This document shows positions 8,185 to 17,730 of a stretch of DNA of 64,000 nucleotides, piece by piece. Both the position numbers and the translations under genes were made by a program. Each line of letters opens with the position of its first letter. Positions within the stretch are counted from its first letter, which is position 1. The notes under the pieces are model-generated. The model made no database searches and was not told the origin of the DNA. It saw nothing but the letters and a program-made list of their open reading frames with translations. Origin of the DNA: Streptomyces sp. NBC_00250 (GTDB lineage Bacteria > Actinomycetota > Actinomycetes > Streptomycetales > Streptomycetaceae); the NCBI RefSeq assembly GCF_036192275.1, contig NZ_CP108088.1, forward strand, positions 5,767,501 through 5,831,500, given 5' to 3'.

Positions 8185-9099
8185 CTATGTGGGCTCGCCC
8201 CCGCGCCCGGTGCCCGTGCCGCGGTCTCGTAGAGGGGCCTCGGAGCTGAACTTTTCGAACATCATCGCGAGACGGTCCAGCGAAGACCGGCTCGTGGTCC
8301 CGTCGTCGGGTCCGTCGGGCAGGCGGTCCCATGGAACGGCGGGAGCGGAGTCGGCCTCTTCGATCCATTGGACCAAGGCGTCGTGGTCGGGAGCGTCGAA
8401 CGGTGCTATCACGTCGTACATCAGCGTGCTTGCCGCGGAGTTCACCGCTGTGCACAACGCGTTGACCCGGTCACCCAGGCGGGTGGCCCCCGAGTCGGCC
8501 AGTACCGTCAGAACCCGGACCATCGCCAGGGCGGTGGCCTTGTGGTCGATGATGTCCAGCCGCAGGGTCGTGTTGATCATGTCCTGGCTGCCGCACGCGA
8601 TCTCGACAGGGCGGTAGTCGTGCCCGTCGCGGAACATTTCGGCGGCCCACCACAACCGGGCGAAGGCCTGGGTGTAGTGGGGCCCCGAGAACCGTGCGGT
8701 GCTGACCTTCTTCGTCGTCTCGTCCGTCGACTCGCCCGACGCGAGGTGTCGCCACAGGACGTAGTCCGGTGCGACGGCCATGGCGAGGAAGTTCCACGGG
8801 TCGGGGCGCGCGGCCTCGGAGCGCGTCATGCGTAGCGTGGCATGCAACCGGGGTGCCAACCACGCGTCCGCGGCGGCACGCGAACCGGCGAAGCGGTACA
8901 TCGCCTCGTCGAGGAGTTCTCGTATCGGAGCTGTGTTCCAGCGGGCTGAGCCGTCCAGGATCGGCGTGCTCGCGCGCAGCACGGCAACGTGTGGCAGGCG
9001 TTCCTGTCCTGCGCGCACGCCGTTGGTCAGAAAGGTGGAAGTGGCTGAGGAGCTCAGCGCCGCCATCCTCTCGGGGGCGTTTCCTTCGGACCGCGTCAT
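8185..9099 (-). CDS. Unknown protein, third gene of the ATPase operon (DUF6339-like)
   Basis: 304 residues from ATG 9099, which overlaps the upstream gene's stop by four bases (ATGA), so translation is coupled. Mostly helical. Distinctive stretches are LPHVAVLRASTPILDGS, ELLDEAMYRFAGSRAAADAW, LAPRLHATLRMTR and SGPHYTQAFARLWWAAEMF. They remind me of the actinobacterial DUF6339 family, found beside GHKL ATPases, methyltransferases and Vsr nucleases; this is from memory and unverified. No catalytic motif is visible. It is the last gene of a three-gene unit. Confidence 0.7.
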   Translation of the reverse strand: MTRSEGNAPERMAALSSSATSTFLTNGVRAGQERLPHVAVLRASTPILDGSARWNTAPIRELLDEAMYRFAGSRAAADAWLAPRLHATLRMTRSEAARPDPWNFLAMAVAPDYVLWRHLASGESTDETTKKVSTARFSGPHYTQAFARLWWAAEMFRDGHDYRPVEIACGSQDMINTTLRLDIIDHKATALAMVRVLTVLADSGATRLGDRVNALCTAVNSAASTLMYDVIAPFDAPDHDALVQWIEEADSAPAVPWDRLPDGPDDGTTSRSSLDRLAMMFEKFSSEAPLRDRGTGTGRGGEPT

Positions 9100-10073
9100 C
9101 GGGTCGCCCCTTCCTGGGCACGTGAGACGGATCGGGTCGCGGACGTGAGGTTCTTGGGGATCTGAGCCCGTCGCGATGCGGCGAACTGGATTCGGGGCTG
9201 GAGTTCCGCCCAGCCGTGGCCCTCCTTGCGACGGCTGCAGGCCTCGGCCAGCGCGTCCGCGATCGGAAGTCCGGGGAGAACGTCCGGAAGCATCAGGCGG
9301 AGGACGGATTCCCTCCATCCGCCCGGTAGCTGCGGCGTTCCGTCCTCGTTCTGTTCGAGTTCACCCAGCGCGGAGTGGAACATCGTCGACCAGGCCTCAG
9401 TGGCGATCTGGGCGGCCACGAGCCCCGCTGTGGCCTTCTCGAGCGGTCCCCGAGCGCCCTTGAGCAGCCCGGTGAGGCCTTCGAAGGAGGTGTTCAGCAG
9501 CACGGTGGGCATGTCACCGGTGGCGTCGATCAACCACGGTGCGTCCTTGAACGGACGAAGCCATTCCTGTGGGCCGTCGCGGAAGTCCGCCTCCACTATC
9601 TCCATCTCGCTCTGGCGCGTCGTCGTCCGTGCCAGGAAGTCCACGACCCAGGGTGTGTCACAGACACCGATGATTCGGCCGTCGACGCCCCCGTGGCTAC
9701 CCACGAAGCTGACGTTGAGAACGGCTCGGGCCAGGTGCTCGGAGCGCCGGATGCGCACCTCGCCGTGCCAGCGCTTGTCGTTCCGACCTCGTTGGAGTCG
9801 CGTGACCACGCGGGTGTTCGTCGCGCCCTCCGTCAGAACGGCGACGCACACGACTCCGGCCCAGGGGCCATCGGCCAATTCGTCGGTGGGGGCGGAGACT
9901 TCGATCTCCAGGAAGCCCTCCACCCAGTCGTCGCGTTCCACTTGGTGGAACGCGACGACGCGGTCCTGCTGGGAGATGAGGGACAGGTGCAGGGGTTTCC
10001 CGTCGATGCCCGCCTGCCGGACGGCGACGTCGATCTTTCCGATGAGCGTGGGGTAGGGGTAGACGGTGCTCAT
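9096..10073 (-). CDS. Unknown protein, second gene of the ATPase operon
   Basis: 325 residues from ATG 10073, overlapping the XRE-ATPase stop by four bases at its start and the next gene by four at its end. The N-terminal half looks beta-rich (TLIGKIDVAVRQAGIDG, GFLEIEVSAPTDE, VVCVAVLTEGATNTRVVTRL). The C-terminal half is helical, including a TVLLNTSFEGLTGLLKG segment and a basic end. No known motif. The tight coupling to a GHKL ATPase implies that the three proteins act together. Confidence 0.7.
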   Translation of the reverse strand: MSTVYPYPTLIGKIDVAVRQAGIDGKPLHLSLISQQDRVVAFHQVERDDWVEGFLEIEVSAPTDELADGPWAGVVCVAVLTEGATNTRVVTRLQRGRNDKRWHGEVRIRRSEHLARAVLNVSFVGSHGGVDGRIIGVCDTPWVVDFLARTTTRQSEMEIVEADFRDGPQEWLRPFKDAPWLIDATGDMPTVLLNTSFEGLTGLLKGARGPLEKATAGLVAAQIATEAWSTMFHSALGELEQNEDGTPQLPGGWRESVLRLMLPDVLPGLPIADALAEACSRRKEGHGWAELQPRIQFAASRRAQIPKNLTSATRSVSRAQEGATR

Positions 10074-12157
10074 GCGGTGGCCTCCCGAGCCTGCTGAATG
10101 TCCACGACCAGGCCGGCCATCGTGGCGGCCACGGGATGGCTGGCGACGGAGGTGATCCCGCCGAATCGAACCGTGCGCACGTCGGGTGACACGACGAGCT
10201 TGTCGTCGACGACGGTGCAGTTCTCCTTGGCCGTCAGTTCGGCCCACTCGAGGGCGGGCCGCCCGCCGGATCGCACGTCGAACTTGACGACGGGAACGAG
10301 GTGCCAGGGGTCTTCGCGCTGCGGGACAGTCAAGGTCACGTCCAGAGTCCACGCCCCGTCGGCGCCGACCCGCCCGTTCACCCGCTCGACGACCGGGTGT
10401 CCCTGGCCGCGTCGCCCTGTTCCCCCGACCGGAAGGTCGAGTCGCAGCAGGTTGCGGAGCACCTCGGGTCCGGTGCCGTCCTCCTGGGTGGTCCGGCGTC
10501 CCACGACTCCGCGGAGCGCGGCATCCATGCCGGCGTTGAACTCGGTAAGCCTTCGTGGCGCGTTGGGGTAGAGGGCGGAGAGCTCCTCCGTAGTGCCCCA
10601 TCGGTCGTGTTCCGGCGGCTCGGCGGCACGGAGGAAGGCTTCGGCGGCGTGGGCCTCCTCACCGCTGTCACCTGTGGCGAAGCCGGCGAGCAGAACGGCC
10701 TGGAACGGGTCGACGCCCAGGCCCAGACCCCGTGGGCGGCGAGTCGTGATGGTCATGCGGGTGCCGCGCATGCAGACGATGCGGCTGTGTTCCTGGTCCG
10801 TGTCCGTGGCGGGCGTGACCAGGAGGACCGCTCGGTGGGTACGGGGTACGGCCCTGCGCCCCTCGGACCTGAGTGGAGGCACGTCGAGGCGCACGTCGGC
10901 CGCGGCGACCTGGTCCGGAGTGGTGAGCTCGGCGACGGTTTCGCCGTCGAGATAGGCCCGGAAGGCACGGGCGAGTGCGGGGTGGCGCTCGTGCGGGTCG
11001 ACCCGGCGCTCGGGGACGACGGTCTCGTCATTGCGGAGGGCGCGGACGGAGGCCTCCAGCATCGCTGGGGTCGAGCGGCCCGAAGTCATGGCGGCCCAGA
11101 AGTTGTCGGCGATGGCGGCGATCAACGCCTCCTGCATCTCCTCCAGCGTGTTGCCGACGCCGGAGGCGTCGTGAGCGCCGACGACAAGAAAGGACGTTCC
11201 GGGGTCGTCGCTGTCGCGGTCCAGCCTCAGGTCCGCGGTCTCCTGCTCGGTGGCCCACCACGATCGGGAGACGCTCTCGTGCTCCTTCTCCGTGTCCGGT
11301 TCCCCGAGCCACGCCGGTCCGGCATATGCGACGCCCTCGACCTCCCGCCAAGGGAGGTCGAGCCGTCCGACGACACGGCGTGCGGTGCGGCCTTCGTGGC
11401 TCTCCGACAGGGTGCTGTTCATCAGCACCAGGCCGAGCCGACTCGTCGCCCACAGGGTGGCCTTGCCCAACCCGAACGATCCGCCTGCACGGTCGTTCCG
11501 CTTGTGGCTGTCGAGCTGCCGGCGGACCACCGCGGCGAATCGGCCGTCACCGTACTCGGGACCGGTGAGCCCGGCCGCGTTGTAGTCGTCCACGCGAAGG
11601 AGCAGCAGCGACGACTCCTCGCGCATTGCACGCAGACCCTCGTCCAGGACACGGCCGACCTTCTGCCGGGACAGCGCCGCCGCCGCGTAGTGGGATTCCA
11701 GCTCGTTCCACTTGAGTGCGGTGAGGAACGTGTGGAGGGTCTCGCCGGTCAACTCGTGCAAGGTGAAGCGCACCCGGACGGGGCTGGTGTGGTCCAGCCG
11801 CTCGTCCAGCGAGTTCTGCACCGTCTCCCGGGCGAGCACGGCGAGGCCCGCGTCGAAGGCGAAGGCAGCGGCGTTGCCGTACTCGCGTCCGCCGTCACGG
11901 TGTGCGAGGCGGTGGTGCCAGCCGATCGGCTGGCCGGAACCGGCGTCGGTGTGCCTGATCACCACGGTGGCGACGTCGGTGCCGAGCATCTCCGCGATTC
12001 TGGGCATCAGTTCGGCACGAGGGCGCGCTCTACCGGTCACCCAGGCGGACACGGCCGCACGTGTCAGGCCGAGCTGCTCGGCGAACTCGGCCTGGGTCAG
12101 AGCGCTCCGTCGAAGCTGGCGTCCGAGCCAGGTGCCGAACTCCTCGCTGTCGTCCAT
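10070..12157 (-). CDS. XRE-type HTH fused to a GHKL (MutL/Hsp90-like) ATPase
   Basis: 695 residues from ATG 12157. Residues 1-60 are a Cro/C1-type helix-turn-helix (LTQAEFAEQLGLTRAAVSAW). A GHKL ATPase follows: N-box LARETVQNSLDE near residue 110, a G1-like box VDDYNAAGLTG near 193, and glycine-rich lid GGSFGLGKATLW near 225. The remaining 450 residues are not recognised. The protein is likely both autoregulator and ATP-driven switch: the divergent promoter contains three TTTGAC half-sites suited to an XRE dimer. First gene of a three-gene operon, transcribed away from the helicase operon; it forms part of the defence locus. Confidence 0.75.
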   Translation of the reverse strand: MDDSEEFGTWLGRQLRRSALTQAEFAEQLGLTRAAVSAWVTGRARPRAELMPRIAEMLGTDVATVVIRHTDAGSGQPIGWHHRLAHRDGGREYGNAAAFAFDAGLAVLARETVQNSLDERLDHTSPVRVRFTLHELTGETLHTFLTALKWNELESHYAAAALSRQKVGRVLDEGLRAMREESSLLLLRVDDYNAAGLTGPEYGDGRFAAVVRRQLDSHKRNDRAGGSFGLGKATLWATSRLGLVLMNSTLSESHEGRTARRVVGRLDLPWREVEGVAYAGPAWLGEPDTEKEHESVSRSWWATEQETADLRLDRDSDDPGTSFLVVGAHDASGVGNTLEEMQEALIAAIADNFWAAMTSGRSTPAMLEASVRALRNDETVVPERRVDPHERHPALARAFRAYLDGETVAELTTPDQVAAADVRLDVPPLRSEGRRAVPRTHRAVLLVTPATDTDQEHSRIVCMRGTRMTITTRRPRGLGLGVDPFQAVLLAGFATGDSGEEAHAAEAFLRAAEPPEHDRWGTTEELSALYPNAPRRLTEFNAGMDAALRGVVGRRTTQEDGTGPEVLRNLLRLDLPVGGTGRRGQGHPVVERVNGRVGADGAWTLDVTLTVPQREDPWHLVPVVKFDVRSGGRPALEWAELTAKENCTVVDDKLVVSPDVRTVRFGGITSVASHPVAATMAGLVVDIQQAREATA

Positions 12158-12501
12158 CGCCCCTCATTCCGTACGGTCCCGTTGGTCGAACACAAGACTA
12201 CCAGCGGGCGTTTGACGCTCACGATCCTGTCAAACAAAATTTGACGCGACCCGAGGTTGATGCGCCAGCGAGGAGGTTGAAGTTTTCCAAACGGACTTCC
12301 CTGGATGAATCGCCCCGTGGCGGCGACTGCGGTCGTAGGTCTGGACGTGACCATGATCCACAAGTAGTGTCTTTTTCAACTCGCCCCAGTGGAGCGGGAT
12401 TAGGGGCGGAGATCCTCTCGATGGCGGAGCCATGCCCTGAGTCAGGTACGTGCACCAAACCTTGCGCTATGCGGCATTTCAATCACGTCGAGGGGGAACG
12501 C
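12158..12501. promoter_or_regulatory. Divergent intergenic promoter region with TTTGAC operator half-sites
   Basis: This 344-base gap separates the XRE-ATPase operon from the helicase operon. Half-sites GTTTGAC (12210-12216), its reverse complement GTCAAAC (12229-12235) and TTTGAC (12240-12245) make two overlapping inverted repeats. One is GTCAAA-CAAAA-TTTGAC with perfect arms; the other has a 12-base centre. They sit 53-88 bases upstream of the XRE start, and TTGACA/TTGACG within them could serve as -35 elements in each direction. The rest of the gap is AT-richer than its surroundings and holds no convincing gene. Confidence 0.55.
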
Positions 12502-12846
12502 ATGCCCGTACGAGAAGACACCCAGTTCATCAGGCGGTACGACGCCCTGCCCCAGGAGTTCCGTGGCGCGTTCCGGCGCGCCTACGCCGACTCCCAGGGC
12601 ATCCGTATCCGCATCCGGGACCTCGAACCCATGCGGCGTGCGGCGGACCGGCCGGTCCGGACCACCGCACCGATGGCGCTGGACAAGGAGCGCGCGAACC
12701 GACGTCGCATCCGCTCCTCCCGCCGCCCCTCCGCCCCCCGGCGCGGAATCCGTCCCGGCACGCATGCGCTCCGGCGGACGTTCGCCAGGGCGAGCACCGA
12801 CGGCGGTCTCGTCGTCACCATCACCATCGTGATCAAGAGGGGCTGA
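12502..12846 (+). CDS. Small basic unknown protein at the head of the helicase operon
   Basis: 114 residues from ATG 12502 with a strong GAGGGGGA ribosome site; an in-frame ATG at 12469 lacks one. The N-terminal third is amphipathic (DTQFIRRYDALPQEFRGAF). The middle is Arg-rich and probably nucleic-acid binding (ERANRRRIRSSRRPSAPRR). The end is hydrophobic (GGLVVTITIVIKRG). It lies 87 bases before the 1598-residue helicase on the same strand, so it may be the first gene of that operon. No family recognised. Confidence 0.55.
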   Translation: MPVREDTQFIRRYDALPQEFRGAFRRAYADSQGIRIRIRDLEPMRRAADRPVRTTAPMALDKERANRRRIRSSRRPSAPRRGIRPGTHALRRTFARASTDGGLVVTITIVIKRG

Positions 12847-12933
12847 CCCACACAGCCACTCTGGGGGTCGGCACACGCCGGCCCCCGTCCCCCCACACGT
12901 CATCGAACCGGATCTCCTCAAGACAGGTACTCC

Positions 12934-15900
12934 ATGACTGACCGGCAGTTCGCCGACCCTGCCCACTCCGCCGTGATCGCCACCGTGCTGCGCCAGTCCT
13001 CGGTCGTGCTGCAGACGTACAAGGTCGATCCGGGGCTAGTGCAGGAACACGCGAACGGCGAGCGCCGTATCACCCAGGGCGGTTACGGCGAGCGTCAGCT
13101 CTTCGAGCTCGTCCAGAACGCAGCCGACGAGATCGCTGCCGCGCCTGGCGGCAAGCTGCACGTCGTCCTCACGGACCGCTATCTGTACTGCGCCAACGAG
13201 GGCTCGCCGGTCACGCCCGAAGGTGCCGAGACCATCCTGCGCATGAGTGTCTCCCGTAAGCGCGGTGGTCAGATCGGCCGCTTCGGTGTCGGCGTCAAGT
13301 CAGTGCTCTCGGTGAGTGACACCCCGCAGTTCTTCAGCAGCAGCGGCAGCTTCGGCTTCGACCGTGACTGGTCCGCCGGCGAGATCGCCCACGCCATCGG
13401 AGCAGAGGGCGAGGTCGATATGGACACCCCTGTGCTGCGCATGGCCCGTCCCCTCGACGTCGAGCAGGAGCGTGCCGACGACGCCGATCTGGACCGACTC
13501 CTGCAGTGGGCGACGACCGTGGTCCGACTGCCGCTGCTGCCCGGCGCCGCGGACCGGCTCGCGCGCGACATCAACGGCCACAGGGCCCGCGACGGGCGGG
13601 AGACGGAGGCCTTCCCGTCGCACTTCCAGCTCTTCTCCTCGCACGTCGGCGAGCTTCACCTCCATGACGCTCGGAAGATGCCGCCGGTCCGCCGTGAGAT
13701 CTCGGTCAAGCCCAACGGCGTCTACCGCACCCTGAGGGAGGCGACACGAGGCGAGAAGCAGACCGTCGAGGAGTGGAAGGTCTTCTCCGTCGCGCATGCC
13801 CCGACGTCCGAGGTCGAGGCCAGCGCCGGTGAGTTGCACAACCGACCGGAACTCGACATCTCGTGGGCCGTGCCCGAATACACCGTCCGGAACGGCCTGT
13901 ACACGGTCCCTGTCGGCAAGGGTGCCTTCTGGGCGTTCTTCCCCACCAAGTACGAGGTGTCGCTCAGTGGCATCCTCAACGCCCCTTGGAAGACGAATGA
14001 GGACCGTCAGCACCTGCTCGACGGTACCCCGTTCAACCTGGAACTGCTGCGCGTAGCGGCCCGACTGGTCGTCGACACCCTTCCCGACCTCGTGCCCGCC
14101 GAGGACCCCGCCGCCTACCTTCCGCTGCTTCCCGGCCGTACGAAGGAGAAGCTGAACTGGGCGGACGACTACTTCCTGCGACAGGTGTGGGCCATCGCGG
14201 CCGAGCAGCCCTCCCTACCGGACCAGGACGGCAGGCTGCAGCGCCCCAAGGAACTCTTCATCACGCCCCCGCAGCTCGAGAAGGAATGGCTGCGCATCTG
14301 GTCGGAGTATGAGGGGCGTCCGGCGGGGTGGCTCCATCCCTCGGTCGACTATGCGGAGGGTCCTGTACGCCGGGGCAAGGTGAACCACATCCTCGACGCC
14401 GCCGGGAAGAAGCCCGAGAGCGTCAAGGACTGGCTGGAGGCCCTGGTTGCCGACGGCACCCCCGAAGCGTCCTGTCACGCCATCGAGATCCTCTCCTCGA
14501 TGGTGATCAAGGATGGGGCTGCCAGCCGCTTGAGGGGTGACTCGGAGCTCACGGCCGAGGCCCGCCTGGCCAAGATCGTGCTGACCGAGAAGAACGGGAT
14601 GATGGCCCCCGTCGCAGGTGAGATCTTCCACCGGACCGCGGCAGACTCCCTGCGTGACGACATGGACTACGTCGACACGCGCATCTCCGAGCGCCCTGAA
14701 ATGGCGCGGCACCTGCACAACATCGGCATCCGCGTCGCCGACGCGCAGGGCCGTTTCGAAGGCGTGCTGGACCAGGGGTTCGCCCACTACGACAACGAGG
14801 CGTGGTCCAACTTCTGGCTCCTGCTGCGCAGCGCCGGCGGCAACGTCCAGGTCGACCGCATCCGGTCGAAGGTGCCGAAGTACTCGGAGATCCTTCGTGT
14901 GCGCACTGTCGACGGGCGGTACCGACCGATGCGCGACTGCCTGCTGCCCGGACCGGTTGTGCCCGGCGACGGCAGCCGTGACGCGTCGATAGCGGTCGAC
15001 CTCGGCTTCCACGAGGGAGACCGTCCGGTCTTCCGTGAACTCGGTCTCGGTGACCGCCCGTCGCCCGGTCACCGGCCGGGCGACGAATGGTGGTTCGAGG
15101 AGTACAGGGAAGCTGTCCACGCGAGCCATCTGCGGTCCCTGCCGTCGAGCTCTCCGCGGCCGAGCATCTCCCGGCTGACCGTGGAGGGTGCGTCGACCGC
15201 GGGGCCCCTGCATCTCCTCCCCAAGCTTTCGGATGAAGGCCGAGCGTCCTTCATCGCCGCTCTTCCCGAGCCGGGCGTCGTGCAGAACTGGAACAGGCAG
15301 TACGGCACGAGTGCCGCGTCCCGTCAGGCGACCGTCTCCCCGCTGCGCTGGATGATCTCCAAGTACGGCCTGGTCAGGACGTCCGTCGGCCTCGTCAAGG
15401 TCGCCGAGGCCGTCGGCCCGCAGCTCAAGGAGTACGGGGCGATCCTCCCCGTCGCGGAGATCGATCCGGAGGTCGCCAAGAAGCTGAAGATGCCGACGAC
15501 GCCGGAGGAAGTGCCCAGCGCCCGCTGGGGCAAGCTGCTCGACCGGGTCCTGGAGAGCGAGGACGACGCCTTCATCGGGCGCGCCTACGCGCTGCTGTTG
15601 CGCGTCGGGTTCGAGTTCCCCGAAGGCGTCGCCACTCGCTGTCGGATGGGACACGTGTGGGAGGAGCGTCCCGACTCGGACATTGCCGTGGCGACCAACA
15701 CGACCGACTTCAACGAGCTCGTCCGCGAAGGGCTGCCCGCCCTGCTGGTCGCCGACAAGACGGACGCCGCGAGCGCCAAGGCCATGGTCGACGAATGGGG
15801 CATGCTCAAGGTCTCGGACGTGATCGCCAAGGAGATCCGCCACGTCAAGGCCGGCCCGGCGGTGCCGCTCTTTGACGAGTTCACCACGGTTCGTACGCGC

Positions 15901-17730
15901 ATCGGGAATGCCGGAAGCAGCCTCAAGATCCAGCGATGCTCGGAGCTCGAGCAGATCGTGCGCACCCCCATGGGGGTGAAGCCCAATCCGCTCAAGTCGG
16001 CACGTAAGGGGCAGACGCTCTATGTGCTGGAGTCCCTGGACCGCCTGCAGGTGCTCCGTGCCGCCGACGACGAGTTCAAGTGGGGCTTCGGTCCCAAGAG
16101 CTGCGAGCAGGCACTCGCTCTTCAGGATCGACAGGCGCAGGACAAGGAGCTCCAGGCCCGGCTGCGTGCGGTGCGAGAGAGCGAGAGCGTCATCGACAAG
16201 ATCGCACTGCTGATCGGCGAGGAGGCGCTGCGCGGCGAGCTTCCGCCGGGGCTCATGGAGAGCGAGCTGAACGAGCACGGGGCTGAGCCCGGCACACGGC
16301 GGGTCGCGGAGATGGCGTTCAACGCCCATGGCGAGTCGATCCTGCGTGTGCACACGCGGGATCTCGCCCTTGAGTTCCCGACGCGTGCTCCGAGTTCCTT
16401 CACCGGAAGCGACAAGGCGCTCAGGTTTGTCACCGACCTGGGGTTCCCGGACTCCTTCGCGGGGTCGCGAGTGCCCGCGCTCGACCCCCGGTTGGAGGTC
16501 GATGGCCCATCAGAGTTCCCCGCTCTGCACCCGTACCAGGAGCAGCTGGCGCAGGCTCTGCTCGGACTGTTGGCGAACCCGATGCCGCAGCGCGGCATGC
16601 TCAGTCTTCCCACCGGCAGTGGTAAGACCCGAGTGACGGCGGAAGGTGTGATCCGTTGGATGCGTGACCGGGCCGACCTGCCCGGGCCCGTTCTCTGGAT
16701 CGCCCAGACCGAGGAGCTGTGCGAGCAGGCGGTACAGAGCTGGAAGTTCGTCTGGTCCAAGGTGGGCCCCGAACTTCCCCTCGTCATCAACCGGTTGTGG
16801 ACGACCAACGAGGCGACGCCCGTCGACGGTCGGCCGCATCTCGTCGTCGCCACCGACGCCAAGCTCGAACACTGCCTGGGCACGGACGACTACGCGTGGC
16901 TGAGGGACACGGCCTCCCTGGTCATCGTGGACGAGGCGCACACCGCGATGTCCCCGCGCTACACCGAACTGCTCGCACACCTCGACCTGACCCACCACAG
17001 GACGAGCCGGCACCTGGTCGGGCTCACCGCGACCCCGTACCGCAATAACACCGAGCTGACCCGATTGCTTGTGCAGCGTTTCGGAAACCGACTCGACACC
17101 GGTGTGTTCGACGGCGACCTCGCCGACGCGATCCGGCAGCTTCAGGACATCGGTGTGCTGGCGCAGGTCAAGCACCGGGAGCTGCATGGTGGAGAGATCT
17201 CTCTGACGGCGGACGAGCTCAAGCGCTCGGAGCGGTTCGCCACGCTGCCGAAGGGTGCTGAGCAGCGGCTCGCGGACGACCACGATCGCAATCAGCGCAT
17301 CGTCGACGAGATCGCCAGCATGCCCGCCGACTGGCCCGTCCTGGTGTTCGCCACTTCGGTCGCACACGCCAAGTTCCTGGCCGCGAAGCTCGGTGACCGG
17401 GACATCAAGGCCGCCGCGATCGACTCGGCCACCCCCACGGCCGAGCGGCGCAAGCGGATCGACGACTTCCGAAAGGGGCGTATCCAGGTGCTCACGAACT
17501 ACGGCGTGCTCACCCAGGGCTTCGACGCGCCGGCCACTCGCGTCGTCGTCGTCGCCCGGCCGACGTACAGCCCGAACGTGTACCAGCAGATGATCGGTCG
17601 TGGCCTGCGCGGGCCGAAGAACGGTGGCAAGCCGATCTGCCTGATCCTCAACGTGCGCGACAACATCACCAACTTCGGCGAGGACCTGGCCTTCACCGAG
17701 TTCGAGTACCTGTGGAACGAGAACCGATGA
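12934..17730 (+). CDS. Sacsin-like HATPase fused to SF2 DEAH helicase
   Basis: 1598 residues from ATG 12934. The N-terminus has a sacsin/Hsp90-type ATPase: N-box QLFELVQNAADE near residue 55, NEGSPVT near 88, and GRFGVGVKSVLSVSD near 115. About 1000 residues of unrecognised middle follow. The C-terminus is a complete SF2 helicase: Walker A LPTGSGKTRVT near 1225, DEAH box VIVDEAHT near 1332, GLTATPYR near 1365, and motif VI QMIGRGLRG near 1551. Such proteins remodel or translocate on DNA in phage-defence loci. It overlaps the UvrD-like gene by four bases and is followed by DrmA and DrmB genes, so it is presumably the sensor or motor of a multi-helicase complex. Two separate ATPase modules in one chain are notable. 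Confidence 0.85.
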   Translation: MTDRQFADPAHSAVIATVLRQSSVVLQTYKVDPGLVQEHANGERRITQGGYGERQLFELVQNAADEIAAAPGGKLHVVLTDRYLYCANEGSPVTPEGAETILRMSVSRKRGGQIGRFGVGVKSVLSVSDTPQFFSSSGSFGFDRDWSAGEIAHAIGAEGEVDMDTPVLRMARPLDVEQERADDADLDRLLQWATTVVRLPLLPGAADRLARDINGHRARDGRETEAFPSHFQLFSSHVGELHLHDARKMPPVRREISVKPNGVYRTLREATRGEKQTVEEWKVFSVAHAPTSEVEASAGELHNRPELDISWAVPEYTVRNGLYTVPVGKGAFWAFFPTKYEVSLSGILNAPWKTNEDRQHLLDGTPFNLELLRVAARLVVDTLPDLVPAEDPAAYLPLLPGRTKEKLNWADDYFLRQVWAIAAEQPSLPDQDGRLQRPKELFITPPQLEKEWLRIWSEYEGRPAGWLHPSVDYAEGPVRRGKVNHILDAAGKKPESVKDWLEALVADGTPEASCHAIEILSSMVIKDGAASRLRGDSELTAEARLAKIVLTEKNGMMAPVAGEIFHRTAADSLRDDMDYVDTRISERPEMARHLHNIGIRVADAQGRFEGVLDQGFAHYDNEAWSNFWLLLRSAGGNVQVDRIRSKVPKYSEILRVRTVDGRYRPMRDCLLPGPVVPGDGSRDASIAVDLGFHEGDRPVFRELGLGDRPSPGHRPGDEWWFEEYREAVHASHLRSLPSSSPRPSISRLTVEGASTAGPLHLLPKLSDEGRASFIAALPEPGVVQNWNRQYGTSAASRQATVSPLRWMISKYGLVRTSVGLVKVAEAVGPQLKEYGAILPVAEIDPEVAKKLKMPTTPEEVPSARWGKLLDRVLESEDDAFIGRAYALLLRVGFEFPEGVATRCRMGHVWEERPDSDIAVATNTTDFNELVREGLPALLVADKTDAASAKAMVDEWGMLKVSDVIAKEIRHVKAGPAVPLFDEFTTVRTRIGNAGSSLKIQRCSELEQIVRTPMGVKPNPLKSARKGQTLYVLESLDRLQVLRAADDEFKWGFGPKSCEQALALQDRQAQDKELQARLRAVRESESVIDKIALLIGEEALRGELPPGLMESELNEHGAEPGTRRVAEMAFNAHGESILRVHTRDLALEFPTRAPSSFTGSDKALRFVTDLGFPDSFAGSRVPALDPRLEVDGPSEFPALHPYQEQLAQALLGLLANPMPQRGMLSLPTGSGKTRVTAEGVIRWMRDRADLPGPVLWIAQTEELCEQAVQSWKFVWSKVGPELPLVINRLWTTNEATPVDGRPHLVVATDAKLEHCLGTDDYAWLRDTASLVIVDEAHTAMSPRYTELLAHLDLTHHRTSRHLVGLTATPYRNNTELTRLLVQRFGNRLDTGVFDGDLADAIRQLQDIGVLAQVKHRELHGGEISLTADELKRSERFATLPKGAEQRLADDHDRNQRIVDEIASMPADWPVLVFATSVAHAKFLAAKLGDRDIKAAAIDSATPTAERRKRIDDFRKGRIQVLTNYGVLTQGFDAPATRVVVVARPTYSPNVYQQMIGRGLRGPKNGGKPICLILNVRDNITNFGEDLAFTEFEYLWNENR

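Noticed and set aside
10070..12157. Histidine kinase, because of the GHKL fold
   Set aside because: No phosphoacceptor His region or membrane segment; the N-terminal XRE domain and MutL-like lid fit a defence-type ATPase better.
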